DNA from: Thermoplasmata archaeon
GTDB taxonomy: Archaea; Thermoplasmatota; Thermoplasmata; Lutacidiplasmatales; UBA184
Assembly (NCBI GenBank): GCA_030040035.1
Contig: JASHUJ010000208.1
Location: 1 to 11,787, forward strand
Direction: 5' to 3'
Length of the DNA stretch: 11,787 nt
Positions 6,497-11,787 of the stretch are shown here, piece after piece. A model generated the notes under the pieces. It saw nothing but the letters and a program-made list of their open reading frames with translations. It searched no databases and was not told where the DNA came from. The translations under genes were made by a program, and so were the position numbers. The first letter of the stretch is position 1. Every line of letters begins with the position of its first letter.

Positions 6497-6510
6497 AAGG
6501 TTTCTATATA
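6497..6510 (+). promoter_or_regulatory. Archaeal TATA box for a leaderless thermopsin transcript
   Basis: TATATA at 6505-6510, preceded by AAGGTTTC as a possible BRE, lies 22-27 nt before the ATG at 6532. That is the spacing expected if transcription starts at or next to the start codon, i.e. a leaderless mRNA. No Shine-Dalgarno sequence precedes this ATG. It is the clearest promoter in the window, in an AT-rich island (about 6490-6530) within GC-rich DNA. Confidence 0.7.
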
Positions 6511-6531
6511 CGAACCTTTAGTCCCTCGTTC

Positions 6532-9500
6532 ATGCTTACGCCGAGCGGCGGCTTGAGACGAGCTTGGAAACTGCCGATTGTCCTGATCATCTGCGGGCTC
6601 ATGGTGATTCCCGCGGCCGCGATCCTGGCCACGCCCGCCGCGGGCGGGTCGGGGCTGGCCGCTCACTCCTCCGGAGCTTCGGCCGTCACGGCGTCGGCCG
6701 GGACGAACCCGAAGGCGAGTCCCGCGGCTCCGGCGACCGCCTCCCACATGACGACGGGGGCGACCACCTTCCAGACCCCCGAAGCGACCGCCAACCAGCG
6801 GACCGCGGCCACCCAGACCCTCCAATCCGCCTTGAACACGGCGGAAGCGAAGGGCGCCAACGCCAATTCGATCTCCCTCCTCCAGCGCCTGGAGACCGGC
6901 CTGGCGGACGGCTCGATCAACCCGCTCGCGCTGCAGCTCCCGAACATCGGGATCCTGCTCGGCGAGCAGGCCGCGAGCTCCCCGAAGTCCCAGGTGGGAC
7001 AGTACTACACGTCGACCCCGGCCCCGATGGGTCTGGGAGACTTCGGCCTGGGCGCGACGACCTACGAGCTGAACACCTCGGCCATCGAGGGTTCGGCGCT
7101 GCTCGACTCCTACAACGCGACCGGCGGCAGCCTCTACGAGGACTCCGGCGCCTACTACTGGAACGGCCGGGCGGCGAATTCCGAGGGGAGCCCCTACGAC
7201 TCGGGGATCCAGCTCAACACCGTCCTCGCCAACGTCACGTTCCCCGGATCGAACTTGGACCCGTTGGGTTCGGGCGTCTTCTGGACCCAGAACGTCCCCG
7301 AGTTCTTCGGGAACAACCTGACCTTCCTCGACAACGTCTGGAACTTCTCAGCCCCGGGCGCCACGATGAACCCGGGGACCCTCTACTCCTACAACGGGAC
7401 CCTGGTCCCGTACGACTTCTACTACGACTACGGCCCCACGATCCCCGTCTCGTACCCGTTCTGGCTCCAAGTGTACAACAACGCAACGGTCAACGCCTAC
7501 GGCCAGGACGTCCTGACCTACGGGTACCGTGCGATCGACGGCTACGGGACCTCGAGCGCGACGGTGTACACCGGGATCTACGACACGATCGTGTTCAATT
7601 CGCTGGGCGGCGGCTATACGCTGACCCCCCAGTTCCGGATCGACGGGTACAACTACGCGCCGAGCGGCGCGAACTTCGACGCGGAGATCGTGTTCTGCGG
7701 TCCCGCGGCGGGTTCGAACGCCGTGATCACGAACGCGAGCGGCCAGATGAACCTCTGGTACCTCAACACCTCGGGCGCGAAGCCGGTCTGGCAGGCCCCC
7801 ACCTCGGCGTACGACTTCGGTGGCGACACGGGCGAGACCTCGATCGGCGTCGCCGAGACGTGGTCCGGCACCACGGCCTACCTCTCGCAGGGCCCGTCCC
7901 TCATGTACGGACTCTGGGGAACGCCGTCGTCGGTCAGCGTGCCGTCGGGGAAGATCGCCTTCTCGACCGGTTCGACCCCCATGACCCCGAACTACGCGTT
8001 CGTCTTCATCGGGTACTACAACAGCACCGAGACGCTCTCCGAGCTCCCCGCGTACGCCCCGTCGTCGTCCGCGGGCACGGTCTCGACCTGGCTACCCCCG
8101 TCCCCGCCCTCCGCCTGGACGGGCTACAGCCTGGAAGCGTACGCCGACGGCTACTCGAACATGTCGGCGACGTTCTCCGGCGCGCAGACGAGTTACGCGA
8201 TCAAGCTGACGTCGTCGCCGAAGACGCTCAACGCCCCGCTCTACATGAACGGAGATGCGCAGGAGACGGCGTTGCTGACCCAGCTCACGGGCTCCGCGAC
8301 CGGAACGCTCTCGGACCTGCGCGTGAGCATCGACCCGTACGCGGGCGCCTTCAACGCGACGTTCAATCTCGTGAACGACTGGGGCTACCCGACGTTCGGG
8401 CTCGTCTACGAGAACGGCTTGACCAGCCCGGTCAGCGTGAACCACGTGGAACAGAGCTGGAACTGGGGCAACTCCTCGGTCTACTACACGATCTACGCGT
8501 ACCCGTACTTCGGGTACGAGGAGCTCAACCTCAGCAACGCGAGCCAGCAGTACATCGACTACAGCAGCCCGGGCAGCACGTTCTCGAACCTCTCGCTCCC
8601 GTGCTTCTTCCTGCCGATCGGTCTGTGCGTCGGCGGGGCGATCTCCCTGTGGGGCGCGGCGGACGTCACCGTCGACAACGTCAATTCGACGGACGGCTCG
8701 TTCGGAGTCTGGGACTCGAGCTCGCCGGACACGACCGTCGAGAACTCGGTCGCCTGGGACGATGCCGCGGTATTCACCGTCGTCGCGTCGACGGGATCCA
8801 TCGGGACGAACCTGCTGTCCGAGTACTACAGCGACGCGGTCTACATTATGGGCGGCTCGGGCGGGACGTTCACGTACATCAACTCGACCGGGTACTACGG
8901 CCAGGCGGACGGCGCGTTCGCCTTCTGGGCGAACACGACCTCGTTCTCGAACGTCTATGCCTCCGATGACGCCTACGGCATCGGCCTGCTCGGCGGGACC
9001 GGCGACTCGGTCACCAACTTCTGGGCCAACGACGACGCCGAAGCAGTGGAGACGGAGAACACCGAGTCGGCGATCACGATCTCGACGGGGTACGCGACCA
9101 ACTACTCCGCCGGCGTGATTCCCTTCGACGGCTCCCAAGGCGTGACGATCTCGGGAGTCTCGGCGGGCCTCTGGTCGATCGGTGTCATCGACGAGTCCAA
9201 CGTCGCCCAGTCGGTCTCGGGCACGAGCGCGACCCAGTGGTCGGTCGGGGTCCTCCAGGACACGGAATCCGGCCTAGCCATCACGGGTACGAGCGCCGCC
9301 TCGCAGTCGATCGGCGTGCTGCTCTACGGGGACGACGCCGTCGTGACCGACACCACCGCGACGAACCTCTCGATCGCGGTGTTCGCGGACGACACCACGG
9401 GCGCCTCGATCTCGGGTGTGACGGCGACCAACACGACCCTCTCGGGTCTCTACAGCTACGCGGGCCTCGAGTCGGAAGAGTACTGGACGGAGTGGGACCT

Positions 9501-10596
9501 TGCGTTCGCCGCGGTCGTCTCGGTCTACAACACCGCGCTGGGCGTCGCGAACATCACGGCGACGACCTATCCGGCCGCGTTCTTCGATGCGGGCTCGAAC
9601 GGGGCCAACGTCGGGGACGTCAACGCCACGGGCGGCTGGTACGGCGTGGTCCTGAACGGGACCGAGAACAGCCTGCTGACGGACATCAACACCTACCAGG
9701 ACTACATGGGGGTCGTGTTCCAGGGCGGCTACGACGAGGGCTACTACTACACCGAGTACAACACGATCACCTTGAGCCGGTTCGTGGACGACACCAGCTT
9801 CGCCGTCTACCTGTCGTACTACGCGGAGGACAACACCGTCTGGAACAACGCGTTCATCGGCAACAACGGCGCCACCTCGACGTACAGCGCGGCGCACATC
9901 CAGGCCTACTCGTACGAGCCGTACAACGAGTTCTACTGGTGCGCGAACTACGACGTCTGCCTGAGCGGCGTGGGCAACTACTGGGCCGACTGGCATACCT
10001 ACGGCCCGAACGGCTACCTCGCGCCCTACGCGATCACGGGCGGCGTCTACGACGAGTTCCCGATCGGTCCGCAGGAGACGTTCACGGTGACGTTCACCGA
10101 GTCCGGCCTCTCCTCGGGCACGAACTGGTCGGTGACGTTCAACGGGGTCACGAAGAACTCGACGACCTCGACGATCGTCTTCACCGCGACCATGGGCACG
10201 TACAGCTACACGCTGAACGGCGTCCAGGGCTACCAGCTCGTCTCGGGCTCGACCGGCTCGGTCACCCTGACCGGGCAGGCCGGCGCGATCTCGGTCGTCT
10301 ACACGTCGACCCAGGCGCTCGCGACCCAGTCGACCGTCAACGGCTACTTCGCGATCGCCCTCGCGCTCGCCATCATCGCGCTCGTGCTCGCGCTGATCGC
10401 CTTCCTGATGCACCGGCGCAAGCCGGGCGCGAACGCGGCCTCGAACCCACCCCAGGCCTGGACGCCGCCCGCGGGTGCGGGCAGCGGCGGGGCTGCCGGC
10501 GGGTCGGGCGGGTCGCCGCCGAGCGGCGCGTCGGGCTCGAGCAGCTGGAGCGAAGGGAGCGGAGGCAGCTCCGGGAGCGCCTCGGGCGGGAACTGA
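6532..10596 (+). CDS. Membrane-anchored thermopsin-family protein fused to a right-handed beta-helix
   Basis: A 1354-residue secreted surface protein. Order of parts: signal peptide (basic start, hydrophobic core about 14-34); Ala/Thr/Ser-rich propeptide-like region (35-140); thermopsin domain, peptidase A5 (about 145-465), with YAPSGANFDAEIVFCG (375-390) and YDFGGDTGETSIG (427-439) as family-like blocks; a beta-rich linker (470-700); a right-handed beta-helix (about 700-1140) with 21-22-residue rungs at 871-980; one beta-sandwich module starting FTVTFTESGL (1184-1260); a membrane helix (about 1271-1293) followed by HRRK; and a 60-residue Gly/Ser-rich tail. There are 27 N-x-S/T sequons, consistent with heavy glycosylation outside the cell. 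Cysteine pairs 691/699 and 1137/1143 could form disulfides. Thermopsins are acid proteases of Thermoproteota and Thermoplasmata, and usually lack a beta-helix. Activity here is inferred. It is driven by the leaderless promoter just upstream and converges on another surface protein. Confidence 0.9.
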   Translation: MLTPSGGLRRAWKLPIVLIICGLMVIPAAAILATPAAGGSGLAAHSSGASAVTASAGTNPKASPAAPATASHMTTGATTFQTPEATANQRTAATQTLQSALNTAEAKGANANSISLLQRLETGLADGSINPLALQLPNIGILLGEQAASSPKSQVGQYYTSTPAPMGLGDFGLGATTYELNTSAIEGSALLDSYNATGGSLYEDSGAYYWNGRAANSEGSPYDSGIQLNTVLANVTFPGSNLDPLGSGVFWTQNVPEFFGNNLTFLDNVWNFSAPGATMNPGTLYSYNGTLVPYDFYYDYGPTIPVSYPFWLQVYNNATVNAYGQDVLTYGYRAIDGYGTSSATVYTGIYDTIVFNSLGGGYTLTPQFRIDGYNYAPSGANFDAEIVFCGPAAGSNAVITNASGQMNLWYLNTSGAKPVWQAPTSAYDFGGDTGETSIGVAETWSGTTAYLSQGPSLMYGLWGTPSSVSVPSGKIAFSTGSTPMTPNYAFVFIGYYNSTETLSELPAYAPSSSAGTVSTWLPPSPPSAWTGYSLEAYADGYSNMSATFSGAQTSYAIKLTSSPKTLNAPLYMNGDAQETALLTQLTGSATGTLSDLRVSIDPYAGAFNATFNLVNDWGYPTFGLVYENGLTSPVSVNHVEQSWNWGNSSVYYTIYAYPYFGYEELNLSNASQQYIDYSSPGSTFSNLSLPCFFLPIGLCVGGAISLWGAADVTVDNVNSTDGSFGVWDSSSPDTTVENSVAWDDAAVFTVVASTGSIGTNLLSEYYSDAVYIMGGSGGTFTYINSTGYYGQADGAFAFWANTTSFSNVYASDDAYGIGLLGGTGDSVTNFWANDDAEAVETENTESAITISTGYATNYSAGVIPFDGSQGVTISGVSAGLWSIGVIDESNVAQSVSGTSATQWSVGVLQDTESGLAITGTSAASQSIGVLLYGDDAVVTDTTATNLSIAVFADDTTGASISGVTATNTTLSGLYSYAGLESEEYWTEWDLAFAAVVSVYNTALGVANITATTYPAAFFDAGSNGANVGDVNATGGWYGVVLNGTENSLLTDINTYQDYMGVVFQGGYDEGYYYTEYNTITLSRFVDDTSFAVYLSYYAEDNTVWNNAFIGNNGATSTYSAAHIQAYSYEPYNEFYWCANYDVCLSGVGNYWADWHTYGPNGYLAPYAITGGVYDEFPIGPQETFTVTFTESGLSSGTNWSVTFNGVTKNSTTSTIVFTATMGTYSYTLNGVQGYQLVSGSTGSVTLTGQAGAISVVYTSTQALATQSTVNGYFAIALALAIIALVLALIAFLMHRRKPGANAASNPPQAWTPPAGAGSGGAAGGSGGSPPSGASGSSSWSEGSGGSSGSASGGN
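9142..9471 (+). repeat. In-gene repeat encoding beta-helix rungs
   Basis: Five consecutive copies of an imperfect 21-22-residue unit begin at residues 871 (VTISGVSA), 893 (QSVSGTSA), 915 (LAITGTSA), 936 (AVVTDTTA) and 958 (ASISGVTA) of the thermopsin protein, most followed by S-I/V-G/A-V. The period matches one turn of a right-handed parallel beta-helix (NosD/pectate-lyase-like). The DNA copies have diverged, so this is an old duplication, not a recent expansion. Confidence 0.65.
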
Positions 10597-10644
10597 CCCG
10601 GACGGCCCCGTTCGATCGAGCGGCGCGCGAACCCCTTCTTCGGA

Positions 10645-10666
10645 CTCGGGCCCGTACGGGCCCGAG
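10645..10666. terminator. Perfect 22-nt palindrome, likely bidirectional terminator
   Basis: CTCGGGCCCGT followed directly by its reverse complement ACGGGCCCGAG lies 49 nt after the thermopsin stop, with T-rich sequence (GCTTTTCCTATTC) just after it on the plus strand. In the other direction it lies 70 nt past the stop of the leftward surface protein gene. The position between convergent genes suits transcript ending for one or both. A recognition site for a dimeric protein is the alternative. Confidence 0.5.
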
Positions 10667-10703
10667 GTCTGCTTTTCCTATTCTGGTATTGACCGTGGGT
10701 CCG

Positions 10704-10720
10704 CCCGCCCGGTCGGCGGG
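10704..10720. terminator. Second hairpin near the stop of the leftward surface gene
   Basis: CCCGCC (10704-10709) pairs with GGCGGG (10715-10720) around a five-base loop, 16 nt past the stop codon of the gene reading leftward. In that gene's direction it is followed, after about 15 nt, by AT-rich sequence (CAATACCAGAATAGGAAAAG), so it may help end that transcript. Confidence 0.35.
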
Positions 10721-10736
10721 TCCCAGCGCAGCTCGC

Positions 10737-11787
10737 TTAGGTTTCTCGCCAGGGCTCGTCGGGCAGGGGAGTGCTCGGGAAGCTGTCCGTGGGCGGCGGC
10801 GCGCGGTTCCGGGCGCGGATCGCGAGCGCCGCGAATGCGGCCACGGTGATGCCGAAGGCGGTCAGGGCGGCCACGAGCTCCCATGCCGGGACCCCGACCG
10901 CCGACGATCCCGCGGGGGTCGCGGCGGCCGGGCCGCTCGACTCGGAGAACGTGGCCGCTTCCAAGATCGGTCCGCCGACGGTGACCGTCGCGGGATTGAG
11001 GGTTCCCGAGTAGCTGCCCAATCCGGACCCCTGCCATCCGGAGAAGCGGTAGCCGGCGGCCGGGAGGGCGGTGAGGTTCACCGCGCTCCCCGCCGGGTAC
11101 CAACCCGACGTGGTCCCGACCGTCCCCCCGCCGGACGGGGAGGCGGTCAGGGCGACCTCGTACTCGGTCGTGTAGCTCACGGATTCGGCGACGGGGGCGC
11201 CCGAGATCGAGAACCCACCGGTGGAGGCCGAGGAGACGAACTCGGTCCCGGGTCCGCCGGGGACGGTCGCCTCCGCGCTGTAGGAGTAGGATCCGTTCGG
11301 TTCATTGAAGACGAGCGAGGGACCCGACGAGACGTTGGTGAGACCGTTGACCGCCACACTCCAGTTGGTAGCGGCGACCAGGCCCGACTCCGAGAACGTC
11401 ACCGGATAGGTCGTGGCGGTCGAGAAGACCGCCTGCTCGGAGACGGCGCCCGTGAGCGTGACCTGGGCGGGATTCGCGGTCCCCGTGTAGCTGCCCGGCC
11501 CGCTCCCGATCCAGCTGGAGAACGCGTGGCCGGCGGAGGCGAGCCCGTTGAGGGCGACCGGGGTCGTCGAGTTGAACCACCCGACCGACGGGGATACCCA
11601 GCCCGCTCCCGCGGGACTCACCGAGGTCGAGAGCGCGAATTGGGCGACGTAGGCGACCCCGATCGACGTACCGGAACCGCTCAGGTCGAACGACCCCGAG
11701 GCCGGAGAGGCCGCGTAGCGACTGCCGGCCGCCCCCGGCACGAGCGTCGCGGCGAGGAAGGAGAAGCTCCCGTTCGGTTCGTAGAAC
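10737..11787 (-). CDS. Surface protein with alternating beta-sandwich and divergent InlB-type repeats, C-terminal membrane anchor (N-terminus beyond right edge)
   Basis: 349 residues are visible. The frame is open to the right edge, so the true start lies outside. The GTG at 11741 is internal to a repeated module, not a start. From the edge: end of a beta-sandwich module (1-45, opening YEPNGSFSF); a divergent InlB B-repeat-like unit (about 49-122, W-x-G-S-G-P-G-S-Y-T-G and later AVF); a complete sandwich module (127-207, YPVTFSESGL...NWSV...EPNGSYSY); a second InlB-like unit (209-281, GYRFSGWQGSGLGSYSG, then EAATF); a Ser/Ala/Pro linker; a membrane helix (about 301-323); and a short Pro-rich tail after RARNR. 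Modules of this kind occur in Thermoplasmata cell-surface proteins, often with thermopsin. The likely place is the outer face of the membrane, as an adhesion or envelope protein. It converges on the thermopsin gene, with which it shares the sandwich module. Confidence 0.85.
   Translation of the reverse strand, partial: FYEPNGSFSFLAATLVPGAAGSRYAASPASGSFDLSGSGTSIGVAYVAQFALSTSVSPAGAGWVSPSVGWFNSTTPVALNGLASAGHAFSSWIGSGPGSYTGTANPAQVTLTGAVSEQAVFSTATTYPVTFSESGLVAATNWSVAVNGLTNVSSGPSLVFNEPNGSYSYSAEATVPGGPGTEFVSSASTGGFSISGAPVAESVSYTTEYEVALTASPSGGGTVGTTSGWYPAGSAVNLTALPAAGYRFSGWQGSGLGSYSGTLNPATVTVGGPILEAATFSESSGPAAATPAGSSAVGVPAWELVAALTAFGITVAAFAALAIRARNRAPPPTDSFPSTPLPDEPWRET

Noticed and set aside
6564..8969. 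801-residue rightward frame inside the thermopsin gene
   Set aside because: Extremely Arg/Leu/Pro-rich +2-frame shadow. The thermopsin frame has a promoter, signal peptide, family motifs and membrane anchor.
8092..10413. Long leftward frames of 348 and 379 residues opposite the thermopsin gene
   Set aside because: Composed almost entirely of Arg, Val, Asp and Gly, a typical antisense product of GC-rich, Thr/Ser/Asp-rich coding sequence.
11177..11741. GTG at 11741 as the start of the right-hand surface protein
   Set aside because: The frame continues in register to the window edge with sequence (YEPNGSFSF) matching the later copy of the same module, so the start is outside.

Overview
The window looks like part of a GC-rich archaeal genome, most likely an uncultured Thermoplasmatota lineage (terrestrial or acid-soil Thermoplasmata relatives are my best guess). 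Three things point there: a thermopsin-family (peptidase A5) surface protein, Ser/Thr/Asn-rich surface proteins carrying a 'TFTESGL...NWSV' beta-sandwich module, and a clean leaderless archaeal promoter with TATATA 22-27 nt before an ATG. The taxonomic placement is inference. No rRNA, tRNA, CRISPR array, transposase or integrase is visible.

Layout. Positions 1-2512 hold three genes read leftward: a potassium-channel-like protein with a C-terminal nucleotide-binding (RCK/TrkA-N) domain and a non-canonical pore (2512-1340), a 210-residue protein of unknown function (1250-618), and a duplicated membrane protein with two E-x-T-E motifs that runs off the left edge (557-1). Positions 2513-2886 are mostly non-coding but contain a short reading frame with a C-x4-C-x4-C-x2-H zinc-finger pattern that lacks one base to be an intact gene. 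A hotdog-fold thioesterase-like gene (2887-3375, +) converges on sulfate adenylyltransferase (sat, 4567-3395, -). A four-helix membrane protein (5601-4852, -) and a helical soluble protein (5734-6405, +) diverge from a 132-bp spacer. The largest gene (6532-10596, +) encodes a 1354-residue secreted, membrane-anchored thermopsin fused to a right-handed beta-helix. It converges, across a 140-bp spacer with a perfect 22-nt palindrome, on a second surface protein (11787-10737, -, N-terminus outside the window) built from alternating beta-sandwich and divergent InlB-type repeats with a C-terminal membrane anchor.

How they fit together. The right third is a cell-surface locus: both large proteins are anchored by a C-terminal helix, share one beta-sandwich module and could act together at the cell envelope (protease, adhesion or S-layer-like role), but this is inferred from architecture. 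The left third is a set of co-directional membrane/ion-transport genes. The sat gene stands alone, with no other sulfate-assimilation gene in view. No defence or mobile system was found. The most unusual signals are the protease-beta-helix fusion, the channel with a broken selectivity filter, and the interrupted zinc-finger reading frame.
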